64,000 nt of DNA from Micromonospora sp. WMMD1128 (lineage in GTDB: Bacteria > Actinomycetota > Actinomycetes > Mycobacteriales > Micromonosporaceae): the NCBI RefSeq assembly GCF_027497235.1, contig NZ_CP114902.1, positions 2,865,501-2,929,500 of the forward strand, in the 5' to 3' direction. Position numbers and translations under genes: made by a program. The notes under the pieces were generated by a model. It worked only from the letters and a program-made list of their open reading frames with translations. It was not told where the DNA came from and did no database searches. Position 1 is the stretch's first letter; every line of letters begins with the position of its first letter. Of this stretch, positions 8,531 through 17,603 are shown piece by piece.

Positions 8531-8992
8531 CTAGGCAACCGGCGCGGCCGGGGCCACCGCGTCGGTCCCGCCGCGCGTCCGCCGCCACCCGGCCCGGAGC
8601 GCGAGGTGGACGGCCAGGCCGAGCGGGCCCAGCAGGATGGTGAGCACCAGCACCGGCGCGGTGAGCAGGGCCGGGATGCCCCGCTCCCGGGCGTCGGACC
8701 AGATCCACCGCCCGACGAACAGGTCGAAGCCGATCATGTGGGCCCAGGCCGCCGCCGCGCCGTCGGCGGTGCCGAGCAGGTCCCGCAGACCGTCGAGCGT
8801 GGGCGCGGTGACCACCGGCAGCACCGCGCCGAGCGCCGGCAGCACCAGGAGCGCGTAGACAAGCAGGACCGGCGCCACGATCAGCGGCGAGCCGACCACC
8901 CGCGCGGTCCACGACCAGCGGGGCGCCAGGATCATCAGCGCCCAGAACGGCGCGGCGAGGGCGAACGTCAGGCCGAACAGCGTGCCGCTCAT
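8531..8992 (-). CDS. ABA4-like (DUF4281) membrane protein
   Basis: A 153-aa protein with four hydrophobic helices, matching the ABA4-like family (DUF4281): FGLTFALAAPFWALMILAP at the N-terminus, the conserved WAHMIGFDLFVGRWIWSD in the middle and a last helix GIPALLTAPVLVLTILLGP. The plant member is linked to neoxanthin synthesis; bacterial members are uncharacterised. The ATG at 8992 overlaps the upstream membrane gene's stop by 4 nt (ATGA), so the two are one transcript. It ends 9 nt before the start of the kinase gene in the same direction. Confidence 0.8.
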   Translation of the reverse strand: MSGTLFGLTFALAAPFWALMILAPRWSWTARVVGSPLIVAPVLLVYALLVLPALGAVLPVVTAPTLDGLRDLLGTADGAAAAWAHMIGFDLFVGRWIWSDARERGIPALLTAPVLVLTILLGPLGLAVHLALRAGWRRTRGGTDAVAPAAPVA

Positions 8993-9921
8993 CCGACCAG
9001 CACCACCGGGGTACGCCGGGACCGGCGGGCCAGGACCAGCCCGGTGGCCGCCGCGGTGGTGAGCGCCAGTGCCGCCGCCACGGTCAGGGTGAGCCCGTCC
9101 GGGCGTGACAGCGGCTGCCCGCGCAACGCCTGCCAGGTGAGCAGCAGTGTGAGCGCGGCGTACGCGACGCCGCCGACGAGCACCAGCCGGGCCCGGGTCA
9201 GCGCGTCCAGCCGGGCGCCGACGAAGCGGTCGAGCAGGATCGCCAGCAGGGGCAACGCCTGCAACGCGTGCAGCCCGACGAAGTGCCCGACGCGCAGGTC
9301 GCCGCCGGTGGTGCTCCAGCCGACCAGCGGCAGGCCCGGGCCGCCGTCCGGCACGCCGACGCTGTGCGCCCCGTTGATCCCGGCCGGCGCGCCGGCTGGA
9401 CGTTGCATCACCATCGGGACCGCGACGAGCATGCCGAGCAGCGACACCCCGAGGCCGAGCCGGACCGCGTACCCGCCGGCCCGGTCCGGCGTGGGCCGCC
9501 GCAGCAGCGCGACCGCGAGCACGGCCTGGGCCAGGAAGAGCACCATGATCGCCGCGCCCATGATGTCGAACAGCGCCGCGTTCAACGTGGTGGTGCCGTT
9601 GAAGTGGCTTGTGGTGCCGCGGACCACCTGGACGACGATGGCCACCATCTCCACCACCGCCACGGCCACGATCACGGTGGCGGCCCGTTCGGCGAGCCGG
9701 CTGCGCCTCGGCAGCAGCGAGAGCATCCAGGCCAGGGTGACGCCGTAGAGCACGAACGAGAGCGCGAACTTCAACGGCTTGAGCCAGGCGGGCGCGCCGG
9801 TGAGCACCCGGGGGTCGGCGACGACGCCGACCGCGGCGACGACGGTGAGCACCGCCATCGCGGACACGAGGAGCATCAGGGGGCGGTGCCATCCGGCCGC
9901 CCGGTTCCACACGGTTGTCAT
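8989..9921 (-). CDS. Conserved multi-pass membrane protein, function unknown
   Basis: A 310-aa integral membrane protein with about eight helices. Conserved-looking features are PAWLKPLKFALSF near the first loop, GTTSHFNGTTTLN, and GGDLRVGHFVGLHALQALPL with two His that could bind metal or heme. I know this pattern from hypothetical actinobacterial membrane proteins but not with a function. It is co-transcribed and overlaps by 4 nt with the ABA4-like gene. The pairing suggests a shared membrane role, which is inference only. Confidence 0.75.
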   Translation of the reverse strand: MTTVWNRAAGWHRPLMLLVSAMAVLTVVAAVGVVADPRVLTGAPAWLKPLKFALSFVLYGVTLAWMLSLLPRRSRLAERAATVIVAVAVVEMVAIVVQVVRGTTSHFNGTTTLNAALFDIMGAAIMVLFLAQAVLAVALLRRPTPDRAGGYAVRLGLGVSLLGMLVAVPMVMQRPAGAPAGINGAHSVGVPDGGPGLPLVGWSTTGGDLRVGHFVGLHALQALPLLAILLDRFVGARLDALTRARLVLVGGVAYAALTLLLTWQALRGQPLSRPDGLTLTVAAALALTTAAATGLVLARRSRRTPVVLVG

Positions 9922-10048
9922 GCCTGTAGATGCTCGTGACCGGCCCGGCCGTGCGCGCCCGACCGGGAGCCGCGGTCGCGGCCACCGGTCCGACGGGCGT
10001 CTCCTACCCGGGGAGGAGGGGACGCTCCCGGCCCGCCGGGACAGCGAC

Positions 10049-10076
10049 CGGCCGGCGGGTGGCTCCCCGCCGGCCG
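10049..10076 (-). terminator. Candidate hairpin terminator after the penicillin acylase gene
   Basis: An 11-bp perfect GC stem (10049-10059 with 10066-10076) and 6-nt loop lie 10 nt past the stop of the acylase gene on its transcript side. There is no clear T-tract, which is common for actinobacterial terminators. The remainder of 9922-10086 holds no gene. Confidence 0.45.
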
Positions 10077-10086
10077 ACCGCCGGTG

Positions 10087-13000
10087 TCACCGTCCGTAGA
10101 CCTCGAACTCGTAGAGTGAGAAGCCGTACGAGGTGGCCCGCTTGACCCCGTACACCCGCACGTAGCGGGCGGTGACCGGGGCGAAGGTGGCGTTGTCGAC
10201 GCCGCCGTTGCCGGTGGTGGTGGCGAACACCGGCGTCCAGGAGCTGCCGTCGCCGGAGACCTCGATCCGGTACGACGTGGCGTACGCGGACTCCCAGCGC
10301 AGCACCGCCCGGCCCACGGTGCGGGCCGCGCCGAGATCGACCCGCAGCCACTGGTTGTCGTTGTAGCTGCTGGCCCACCGGCTGGACAGGCTGCCGTCGA
10401 CCGCCTTGTCCGGCGTGTAGCCGGTCAGGAACTGGGTGCTCGACGCGCTCGCCGGGCGTCCCTGGGCCAGGTTGGTGACGTCGTCGCCCCGGCGGGCCGG
10501 GAATGAGACGACCTGCTGGTAGGTGGGGCGGTTCTGCCAGGCGATCAGCGGGTGGGTGATGCCGCCGAGGCCGGACTGGGCGATCGAGTCGGCGCACCAC
10601 TGGTCACCGGCGGAGCAGGACTTGTCGCCCGGGTAGACCGTGCTGGCCGGCGCGGCGGCGGCCTGGCCGAGCGCACCGAGCAGCGCCGTGCGGCAGGCGC
10701 CGAGGTCGCCGTTGCCGCAGTACGCGCGCCCGAGCCCGCCGGCCACCGGGTCGCCGAGCACGGCGCGCACGTCCTTGTCGACGTAGCCCCACCAGCCATG
10801 CTGGAACGACGAGCCCTTGTGCGCCTGACCCTGGAGCGCCCAACTGACCGCGCCGTCGCGACCGCCGTTCTGCCCGCCCGACGGCGCCTCGTTCACCTCG
10901 ATGGCGTCGACCAGCGCGGCGTACAGGTCGGGGCCGAGCCCGGGGCGGAACTCCGCCGAGGCCAGCAGCGGCCACCAGGCGTCGAAGATCCGGATGGCGT
11001 CGGCGTGCTGGTAGACCTTGGACCCGGGCGAGGTCTCCACCCGCCGGGTGCCGGCCTGCTGCCAGGCGCGCAGCTTGCCGATTGCGTCGGCCAGCGCCGG
11101 GTCGGTGACCGGCGCGCTGTCCAGCACCCGCAGCAGGTCGGGAAGGACCTGCTGGCCGCGCAGGTCGGTCACCGCCGCGTCCGCCATGATCTTGACGACG
11201 TCGGCCCGGCCCAGCTTGCGCTGGGCGATCGCCGCGCGCACCGGCCCGTCGAGCAACTGACCCCGGTGTACGGAGCCGAAGCTGAAGTTGCCGTCGGCCG
11301 CCCCGAAGTCCCGCGCCTGCTTGTTGTTCCAACTGACGTAGTAGTCCTGGTTCACCGACTGCGGGTGCGCCGACGCCGGGGCGTAGCTGGCGTCGTTGGT
11401 GTCCGGGTTCCAGCCGGCCCACTCGTACGCCGGCTCGGCCTTCGCCGGCAGGTTCGGGTCGGTGACCGACGACCGGACCGGGTTCGCGCCGGAGTTGAAG
11501 TACGCCGCCTCGGTCGAGTTGACGTAGAACCAGTTGAACGCGTACCCGACGCTTGCCGCGGACGCCTGGAACGCCGCTGCGCTGCCCATCGCCGCCGGGT
11601 CGTTGAACGCCTGGAAGCCGATCGCCGAGTCGGCCTCGTGCCGGTAGGTGGACCGCAGCTTGGTGAACGCAGTCGGTTGCCCGTTCACCAGCCCCCGGTG
11701 GGAGACCAGGCCGTACTTCGTGCGCAGCGCGCGCAGCGTGTACGAGCCGGCCGGGGTGGAGTCGGCGAGCGTCGGCGACCAGGAGTTGCGCTGCTCCAGC
11801 GCCTCCATCGCGAGGCACTGGCCGTGGTAGAGGTAGCGGTTGCTGCCCAGCGTCGGCGCGCTGCCGTCGGTGGTGCACAGCGGCACCGCGTACGTGTCGG
11901 TCAGGTCCTGGGAGGCCGAGGTGGCGCTCCACGCGTAGTCCTGGCCGCGGCCGAGCAGCACGTAGAGGTTGAGTCCGGCGAACGCGGCGCCGCGCGCGCT
12001 GATCCCCGGCCCCTGCAACTCCTGGAGCATGAGCAGTTGCGGGGCGAAGTAGCCGGTCTGCGGCCCGAACACGGCGACCGGGTTGCCGGTGGTGGTGTGC
12101 CGGCCGGAGACCACCACGGCGTTGGACATGCCGTGTTTGCGCAGGTTGGACAGCCCGCCGAGCAGGTCCTTGGTGGTGGTGCTGGCACCGGTGCGGGCGG
12201 TGGCTCCGCCGCGCTTGTCGTAGGCGAGGGGCTCGGCGGTCACGGTGCCGGCGTCGGGGAGCACCACGCTCGTCGCGCCGGGCGGCGTCGCCCCGTACGG
12301 GAAGCTCTGCCCGTCGTGCAGGGTGAGCACGGTCTCCGGGTCGTTCTGGGAGCGGAACGCCGCCCACACCCGGTCGCCCTCGCCTGTGCCGTACTTGGCT
12401 CGGGCGGCGACCCGGACCAGCGCGGACTGGATCTCGCTGCCCCCGCCGCCGCCGAACAGGCCGCCGATCACGCCGGCGGTGGCGATCAGGTCGGTCATGG
12501 TGAAGTGCTTCGGCTTGCCGGCGCCGGCGAGCACGTACTCACCGGGGTAGTTGTCGTCGGCGATGGACTTGTCGATGTAGGCGTTGATGCCGGCGATGTA
12601 GTCGACGACGTCGGTGTAGAGCTGCTGGCCCCGGGCGCCCCGGGTGCGCAGCGCGTCCACCTGGGCCTGGAGGTCCGCCTCGGTGTAGGGCGAGTTGGCC
12701 CAGACGCTCTGCTCCAGCTCCCGGTTGCCGGGGGCGCCGCCGGCGAACGAGCTGACGTTGCCGCGCCCGACGTGCCGCAGCAGGTCCATCACCCAGAGGC
12801 GGTCCTGCGCCCCGGCGTAGCCGGCGCCGAACATGGTGCCGCCACGGGTGGTGCCGGTGACGTGCGGTACGCCGGTGGCCTTGTCCCGCACGATGGTGAC
12901 GTCGGAGCGCGGCGAGACGGTGCTCTCGACCTGCCCGGCGGGGACGCCGAACGAGGAGTCGTTGTAGAACTGGGCGATCTGCTCGTCGGTCAGCCCGGCG

Positions 13001-13272
13001 TAGTTGTAGACCAGGTTCGCGTACTCGTCGAGCTGGTCGCTGGAGTGCGCCGGACGGGTGCCGAGCGCCTGGTGGGCCAGGATGGCGACGAGCGTGGCGT
13101 TGCCGTTCTGGCCCGGGGGCAGGATGTCGGCGCACTGGCCGAGGCAGTAGTCGTTGGCGGCGAACGTGGTGGCCGCGAGCGCCGGTGACGGCGGGGTGAC
13201 GGTCAGGACGCTCGCGGTCAGGGCGGCGGCGGTGAGTGCCGCGAGCCGGGCGCGGAGTGGGGGACGGGGCAT
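10087..13272 (-). CDS. Secreted penicillin acylase family amidase with C-terminal F5/8 type C domain
   Basis: A 1061-aa secreted Ntn-hydrolase precursor. Residues 1-33 are a signal peptide. The alpha-chain region includes PHVTGTTRGGTMFGAGYAGAQDRLW, typical of the family's substrate pocket. The autocatalytic cleavage point is probably before Ser383 in KHGMSNAVVVSG, where Ser becomes the N-terminal nucleophile of the beta chain. Residues about 925-1061 form a discoidin-like F5/8C carbohydrate-binding domain (NLAQGRPASAS...DKAVDGSLSSRWAS...YVRVYGVKR). The family hydrolyses amides such as beta-lactam side chains, acyl-homoserine lactones or lipopeptides; the extra domain suggests surface binding. 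ATG 13272 is chosen for GGAGG upstream. Confidence 0.9.
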   Translation of the reverse strand: MPRPPLRARLAALTAAALTASVLTVTPPSPALAATTFAANDYCLGQCADILPPGQNGNATLVAILAHQALGTRPAHSSDQLDEYANLVYNYAGLTDEQIAQFYNDSSFGVPAGQVESTVSPRSDVTIVRDKATGVPHVTGTTRGGTMFGAGYAGAQDRLWVMDLLRHVGRGNVSSFAGGAPGNRELEQSVWANSPYTEADLQAQVDALRTRGARGQQLYTDVVDYIAGINAYIDKSIADDNYPGEYVLAGAGKPKHFTMTDLIATAGVIGGLFGGGGGSEIQSALVRVAARAKYGTGEGDRVWAAFRSQNDPETVLTLHDGQSFPYGATPPGATSVVLPDAGTVTAEPLAYDKRGGATARTGASTTTKDLLGGLSNLRKHGMSNAVVVSGRHTTTGNPVAVFGPQTGYFAPQLLMLQELQGPGISARGAAFAGLNLYVLLGRGQDYAWSATSASQDLTDTYAVPLCTTDGSAPTLGSNRYLYHGQCLAMEALEQRNSWSPTLADSTPAGSYTLRALRTKYGLVSHRGLVNGQPTAFTKLRSTYRHEADSAIGFQAFNDPAAMGSAAAFQASAASVGYAFNWFYVNSTEAAYFNSGANPVRSSVTDPNLPAKAEPAYEWAGWNPDTNDASYAPASAHPQSVNQDYYVSWNNKQARDFGAADGNFSFGSVHRGQLLDGPVRAAIAQRKLGRADVVKIMADAAVTDLRGQQVLPDLLRVLDSAPVTDPALADAIGKLRAWQQAGTRRVETSPGSKVYQHADAIRIFDAWWPLLASAEFRPGLGPDLYAALVDAIEVNEAPSGGQNGGRDGAVSWALQGQAHKGSSFQHGWWGYVDKDVRAVLGDPVAGGLGRAYCGNGDLGACRTALLGALGQAAAAPASTVYPGDKSCSAGDQWCADSIAQSGLGGITHPLIAWQNRPTYQQVVSFPARRGDDVTNLAQGRPASASSTQFLTGYTPDKAVDGSLSSRWASSYNDNQWLRVDLGAARTVGRAVLRWESAYATSYRIEVSGDGSSWTPVFATTTGNGGVDNATFAPVTARYVRVYGVKRATSYGFSLYEFEVYGR

Positions 13273-13516
13273 GGCGATCCTCCGGGGACGCGGAGTCGGG
13301 CCTTCGGTGCGCCCGGCTGCCGTGCCGACGTCTCGCCCTCCGCGCCCGGGCGTTCCACCCGGAGGTGAGAATGACTCATATCTATCTCCGGGCAATGATC
13401 GGCGGCGGACCGTCGCCCCGGATAGCCGTCGTTCACCACCCGCCAATGCCGACGTTTCGCCCGCCCCGCCGCCCGTGGACGTGACGCCGGGGGTGGCCCC
13501 GTCGCCACCCCCACCG

Positions 13517-14650
13517 TCAGCGCCTGCGGAACGACTGGCGCACCACACCCCCGACCAGCGCGCACCACGTGGTGGTGCTGACCTTGCCGGTCGGCGGCAG
13601 CCCGTGCAGGCGTTGCAGATCCTTCACCGCGCTGCGGGTCGCGTGGTCGTACTCGCCGCTCGGGGTGACCTCGGCGTAGCCCTTGGACGCGAGCATGAAC
13701 TGCGCGGCGGTCACCGGGACGCCGCTGTCGCGCTGGCTGAGCTCCGGCGCGAGGGTCTCCCACGTCGGCGCCGTCAGGGTGGCGTCGACGTCGACCGGGA
13801 TGCCGTTGCGGGCCTGCCAGTCCTGCACCGCCGCGACGGTGGTCGCGTCGAAGACGCCGGTGACCGGCACCGCGTAGCCGCGGAAGCTGAGCAGGTACTG
13901 CGCCACCCGGACCGTCGGGCCGCCGACGAAGCGCCAGATGTCCGGCCAGCGCCGCGCCGGCACGTCGCCCAGGCGGGTGCCGAGCGTGCGGAACACCGCC
14001 CGCCGCAGCGCCGGGAACTCGCGGTAGAACATCGCCCCCGGGCACTGGGTCTCGCGAAAGTCCCAGTGGCCGAAGATGTCGTGCGCGTGCAGCCCGTACT
14101 GCCGGCAGATCGCGACGCACAGCCGGGTGAGGCCGTCGAGCAGCTCCTCCGGCGGCGTCTCGGTGACGTAGGTGCCCTCGTTCTCGATGCCGATGGCCCG
14201 GCCGTTCTCGCCCGGGCAGTGCGCGGCGATCATCTGCCGGTCGCCGGCCCGCAGCCGCTCCAGGCTGCCGTGCCGTCCCTCCAGGACGTGACCGCCCCGG
14301 CTCACCGTGAAGTGCTGCCCGGTGTCCGACCAGCCGTTGCCGTCCATGTGCAGGTCCTGGCAGTCGCGGGCGAGCTGCTCGGCGTGCTCCTTCGAGTAGT
14401 CGGTGACGTTGGGGAACGCCATGTGGTGCACGATGATCTTGTTGGTCGGGGTGGCGCTGACCGACAGCGGACCGGACGGCGGACGGGCGGCCCACCCGTC
14501 GCAGCCGATGATCCAGTCCAGGTCCGCGCCCGGGGCGGCCTGCGCGGCGGCCGGCAGCGCGAGCTCGCTCCCGACGACGGCGACCGCGGCGGCGCCGAGT
14601 CCGGCCCGTAGCAGCGTACGGCGGTCCAGCTCGGAATGATCGAAGTGCAT
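13517..14650 (-). CDS. Exported N-acetylmuramoyl-L-alanine amidase (PGRP-like) with two peptidoglycan-binding repeats
   Basis: A 377-aa exported amidase. A twin-arginine signal (DRRTLLRAGLG, then a hydrophobic run to AAQAAP) occupies residues 1-40. The amidase_2/PGRP domain carries zinc ligands His75 (IIVHHMAF), His195 (FGHWDFR) and Cys203 (TQCPG). Two C-terminal PG_binding_1-like repeats follow (TVRVAQYLLSFRGY... and VTAAQFMLASKGY...). It should cleave the lactyl-amide bond between muramic acid and L-Ala in peptidoglycan. The start at ATG 14650 sets the RR motif at the correct distance. The gap 13273-13516 up to the acylase gene holds no gene I can support. Confidence 0.9.
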   Translation of the reverse strand: MHFDHSELDRRTLLRAGLGAAAVAVVGSELALPAAAQAAPGADLDWIIGCDGWAARPPSGPLSVSATPTNKIIVHHMAFPNVTDYSKEHAEQLARDCQDLHMDGNGWSDTGQHFTVSRGGHVLEGRHGSLERLRAGDRQMIAAHCPGENGRAIGIENEGTYVTETPPEELLDGLTRLCVAICRQYGLHAHDIFGHWDFRETQCPGAMFYREFPALRRAVFRTLGTRLGDVPARRWPDIWRFVGGPTVRVAQYLLSFRGYAVPVTGVFDATTVAAVQDWQARNGIPVDVDATLTAPTWETLAPELSQRDSGVPVTAAQFMLASKGYAEVTPSGEYDHATRSAVKDLQRLHGLPPTGKVSTTTWCALVGGVVRQSFRRR

Positions 14651-14814
14651 GGCATCTCCTCGATGGCCCGACCGAGGCCGAGCGATGTAAAGGAACTCCA
14701 GTTTCGGCACGCGAGCCGAAGAATATTGCCATCGCCCCCGCGAGCGCCAGAGGACAAATACCGCACCCGCCGATCCGGCCGTACGCTGGTGCCGCGCGGG
14801 GGAGGGGAGCGGGC

Positions 14815-16593
14815 ATGAGGGGCGGTCGGGCGCGACTGGACCGGCGTAGCGTGCTGGCCGCGGTCGGCGGGCTGGCGGTCGCCGGGGTCGGCGTACCGCT
14901 CGGGCTGGCCGCCACCCGCGACCGCCCGCAGCCGGCGGCACGCGCGCGTCGGCCGATCAGCATGGCCATGCACCTGCACGCCTCGTTCAGCGAGGGCGTC
15001 GCCAGCTACGCCGCCCACCTCGACCAGGCCCGGCGCAACGCCGTCGACGTGCTCTGGTGGACCGACCACGACTTCCGGGTCGCCGCCCACGACCACCGCC
15101 GCGTCGTGCACTTCGACGGCCCGGAGGAACTGGAGGGCGGTCTGGCCTGGACCTGGCGCCCGACCACCGAGGGGCGGCTCAGCGACTCGGCCGCCGACTT
15201 CGTGGCCGCGCCGGACGCGCCCGACGGCCCCGGCCGCGCGCTGCGCCTCACCGCCGCCGGCGCCGGCACCCACTGGTACGCGGGCAAAGCCTGGAACTGG
15301 ACGCACACCGGGAACATCTCCGACACCACGCTGCACCTCGACGTGCGACCCGAGGCGACCGGCCCGCACGTCACGCTCACCGTCGAGATCGCGTTGTCCC
15401 ACCACCCGGCCGGACCCGACCGCCCCGCCGGCCAACTCGTGCTGCGCTACCGCCTCGGCGCGGCCGACACCGTCCGGCACACCGTCGACGGCCGGCACGG
15501 CACCGTCGACCTCCCCGCCCCGGCCGGCGCCTGGCGGCGGCACACGTTCGCACTGCTCGCCGACGTCCGGCGGCTCTGGCCCGACGTGGTGGCCGGCGAC
15601 AACTCGCTGCGCGGGCTGCGCCTCGGCGTGACCGTGACCGGCGGCGCGCGGGGCGCGTACCTGGTCGACCGGCTGGTCTTCGACCGCGCCCGGCGGGCCG
15701 GGCAGGCCGGCGATGAGATGCGCGCCGAGGTGCTGCGCGGCTACGCCGGGGCGTACCCGGGCGTCACCCACCACCGGGCGTACGAGGTGTCGATGGTGCG
15801 GCACCTCAACTGGTTCGGCGGAGACGGCACCCTGCCGCCCTTCCCGTCCCCGCCGTACCGGGACAACGACGTCGACGCCACCGAACGGATGGTCGAGTTC
15901 CTGCACGCTCACGGCGGCGTGGTCTGCTGGAACCATCCGCTCGACGTCGAGCGGCGCGACGCGCTGGCCCGGCTGCTGGTCACCCGGCGCGCGCTCGGCG
16001 TCGACCTGATCGAGATCGGACGGACGCCTGTCGAGGACCACCTCTGGGCGTACGACGTGGCGGCCCGCAACGCCCTCCCGCTGACCGCGGTGGGGGTGAC
16101 CGACGACCACGACGGCACCGACTGGCGGGCCGGCCGGGACCGGTACGTCACCTCCGTCTGGGCCGCCTCGACCGACCGCGACGACCTGCTCGCCGCGCTC
16201 CGCGCCGGGCAGGCGTACTTCGCCGACCTGGCCCGCTACCGGGGCGCGCTGGACCTGGAACTCGGTGGCCACAGTGCCATGGGCGCACAACCCGCCGTCA
16301 CCGACGACACCGCCACCGTCCGGCTGCGCGCCACCGACCTGCCGGCCGGGGCCACCCTGGAGGTGGTCACCGGAGAGGTCGACATGGCCGGCGCCGCGGA
16401 CCCGAACCCGGCGATCCGGACCGGACACGTGCCGTGGCGGCAGTTGCGCCAGGGCTGGCACGACCTGCCGGTGCGGGTGGGCGCCGGCGCTTACGTACGC
16501 ACCCAGATCCGCGATCGTGACGGCAGCATCGTTGCCGCGAGCAACCCGCTGTGGCTGCTGCGCCAGGCCCCGCCCCGCGTGCGCCGCTTCTGA
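14815..16593 (+). CDS. CehA/McbA-like PHP-domain metallohydrolase, exported
   Basis: A 592-aa protein with a Tat-like signal (LDRRSVLAAVGGLAVAGV, residues 8-30). The PHP-type metal site is visible as HLHASFSEG (His53, His55), WWTDHD (Asp84, His85, Asp86), CWNHPLDVE and VTDDHDG. The middle region (about 100-260) is a beta-rich insertion that includes DTTLHLDVRPE and resembles a carbohydrate- or polyphosphate-binding sandwich. The CehA/McbA family includes carbaryl hydrolase and other phosphoesterase-like enzymes; the substrate here is unknown. The ATG at 14815 is supported by GGGGAGGGGAGCGGGC directly upstream. It is divergent from the amidase, whose gene starts 165 nt away. Confidence 0.85.
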   Translation: MRGGRARLDRRSVLAAVGGLAVAGVGVPLGLAATRDRPQPAARARRPISMAMHLHASFSEGVASYAAHLDQARRNAVDVLWWTDHDFRVAAHDHRRVVHFDGPEELEGGLAWTWRPTTEGRLSDSAADFVAAPDAPDGPGRALRLTAAGAGTHWYAGKAWNWTHTGNISDTTLHLDVRPEATGPHVTLTVEIALSHHPAGPDRPAGQLVLRYRLGAADTVRHTVDGRHGTVDLPAPAGAWRRHTFALLADVRRLWPDVVAGDNSLRGLRLGVTVTGGARGAYLVDRLVFDRARRAGQAGDEMRAEVLRGYAGAYPGVTHHRAYEVSMVRHLNWFGGDGTLPPFPSPPYRDNDVDATERMVEFLHAHGGVVCWNHPLDVERRDALARLLVTRRALGVDLIEIGRTPVEDHLWAYDVAARNALPLTAVGVTDDHDGTDWRAGRDRYVTSVWAASTDRDDLLAALRAGQAYFADLARYRGALDLELGGHSAMGAQPAVTDDTATVRLRATDLPAGATLEVVTGEVDMAGAADPNPAIRTGHVPWRQLRQGWHDLPVRVGAGAYVRTQIRDRDGSIVAASNPLWLLRQAPPRVRRF

Positions 16594-16608
16594 CCAAACG
16601 GCGTGAAT

Positions 16609-16645
16609 GGGATGTCACGGGTGTGGGTTACACCCGTGACATCCC
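16609..16645. terminator. Bidirectional intrinsic terminator
   Basis: A perfect 16-bp stem (16609-16624 with 16630-16645, arms GGGATGTCACGGGTGT) and a 5-nt loop lie between the convergent metallohydrolase gene and the small secreted-protein gene. Being exactly symmetrical, it can stop transcription from either side, although no long T-tract follows. Confidence 0.8.
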
Positions 16646-16660
16646 GCGCCGCCTGGCCGA

Positions 16661-17017
16661 TCAGCAGTGGCCGACGCTGGCCTGGTTGTACACGTAAGAG
16701 GAGTGGACGATCCACTGGTACCGGTAGGGCACCGCGCCGATCTGGAACCACCTGCTGCTCTTGTAGTTGCCGGTGGCTTCCACGCCGTCGAACCAGCAGG
16801 TCATCCCCACCGGCTGATTGTTGTTCAGGGTGAGCGTGGAACCAGGAACGCACCCCGAGGCGGCGTGGCAACCCGCGATGACGGCGGAGCCGTTGTTGTT
16901 GAAGACAAACGGGCCCGCCGCCGAGGCGGGCGTTGTCGTCAGCGTCAGCGCCACGACGGTGGAGACAAGACCGGCGCTCGCGCGCCACGAACCGCGTCTG
17001 AGGTGACCGCTGTTCAT
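16661..17017 (-). CDS. Small secreted cysteine-containing protein (SH3-like?)
   Basis: A 118-aa secreted protein with a signal peptide ending TTTPASAAGP (about residue 34). The mature part has four Cys and a core CWFDG...YKSSRWFQIG...YQWIVHSSYVYNQASVGHC. The next gene upstream encodes a protein with the same CW-x-DG...N-RWF...V...Q-x-x-V...C order, so the two are tandem paralogs. The pattern suggests a small beta-barrel like bacterial SH3 domains stabilised by disulfides. No function is known. The ATG at 17017 has GAAAGG upstream. Base composition is lower in GC than the flanking hydrolase genes. Confidence 0.7.
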   Translation of the reverse strand: MNSGHLRRGSWRASAGLVSTVVALTLTTTPASAAGPFVFNNNGSAVIAGCHAASGCVPGSTLTLNNNQPVGMTCWFDGVEATGNYKSSRWFQIGAVPYRYQWIVHSSYVYNQASVGHC

Positions 17018-17048
17018 CAGATTGCGCCTTTCGATCGATGGAACAGGG

Positions 17049-17459
17049 TCACTTCCAGCTTGAGCACCACGGCACGAATGCCTGAATGGGCACCTGCGCG
17101 GCGCTGACCCAGCCCGTCTTCGAGCCGGCCGTCGTATCTGCGGTCACCTTGAACCAGCGGTTTGTGGATGGTTCACCCGCCCACTCGCCGTCGCGCCAAC
17201 ACCAGGTCCTGTCCCACTGGTTGCCCACGACCGAGCCCATGACGCCATTGGCGCCAGCCCCGTCGGGGCATTGGATCTGCCGTACTGATCCGCATACGCG
17301 TACGTTCGTGTGGTCGAGAACGTAGCTGACGTCCCCGGCGGCGGCTTCGGCCGGCCGCGCCCCCACCAGAGTGACGACGCTGGATCCGGTGATGGCAGTG
17401 AGGGTGGCGAGGGCGACAGCACAGGCACCACCCCGCTTCTTGCGTCTGGTCGTATCCAT
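17049..17459 (-). CDS. Small secreted cysteine-containing protein, paralog of the next gene
   Basis: A 136-aa secreted protein. The signal peptide has an RRKKRGG basic start, a hydrophobic run ALATLTAITGSSVVTLVG and cleavage near PAEAAAG. The mature region has five or six Cys and the motif WCWRDGEWAGEPSTNRWFKV followed by TGWVSAAQVPIQAFVPWC, parallel to the downstream paralog (CWFDG...SSRWFQIG...SSYVYNQASVGHC). The TGWVSAAQV segment is typical of bacterial SH3 domains. The ATG at 17459 is preferred over a longer frame because the signal peptide then starts correctly. Only 31 nt separate it from the paralog, so they probably share a transcript. Confidence 0.7.
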   Translation of the reverse strand: MDTTRRKKRGGACAVALATLTAITGSSVVTLVGARPAEAAAGDVSYVLDHTNVRVCGSVRQIQCPDGAGANGVMGSVVGNQWDRTWCWRDGEWAGEPSTNRWFKVTADTTAGSKTGWVSAAQVPIQAFVPWCSSWK

Positions 17460-17603
17460 CGATTCCACCGTCCACCTTTCTCGTCGGGCACCGGCGTTGT
17501 CGCCGGCGCGCCTTCGACGGTAGGGGCGGACGGGAAGGTGCGACTCAGGACTTGCACCGCGTTTCGGTCGATGCAAGGCCCAAGCCGCCCGAACGGATCA
17601 TCG

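Noticed and set aside
10552..13188. Long plus-strand open frames opposite the penicillin acylase gene
   Set aside because: They are antisense shadows caused by high GC; the residues are Arg/Gly/Val-rich without domains, while the opposite strand encodes a clear enzyme.
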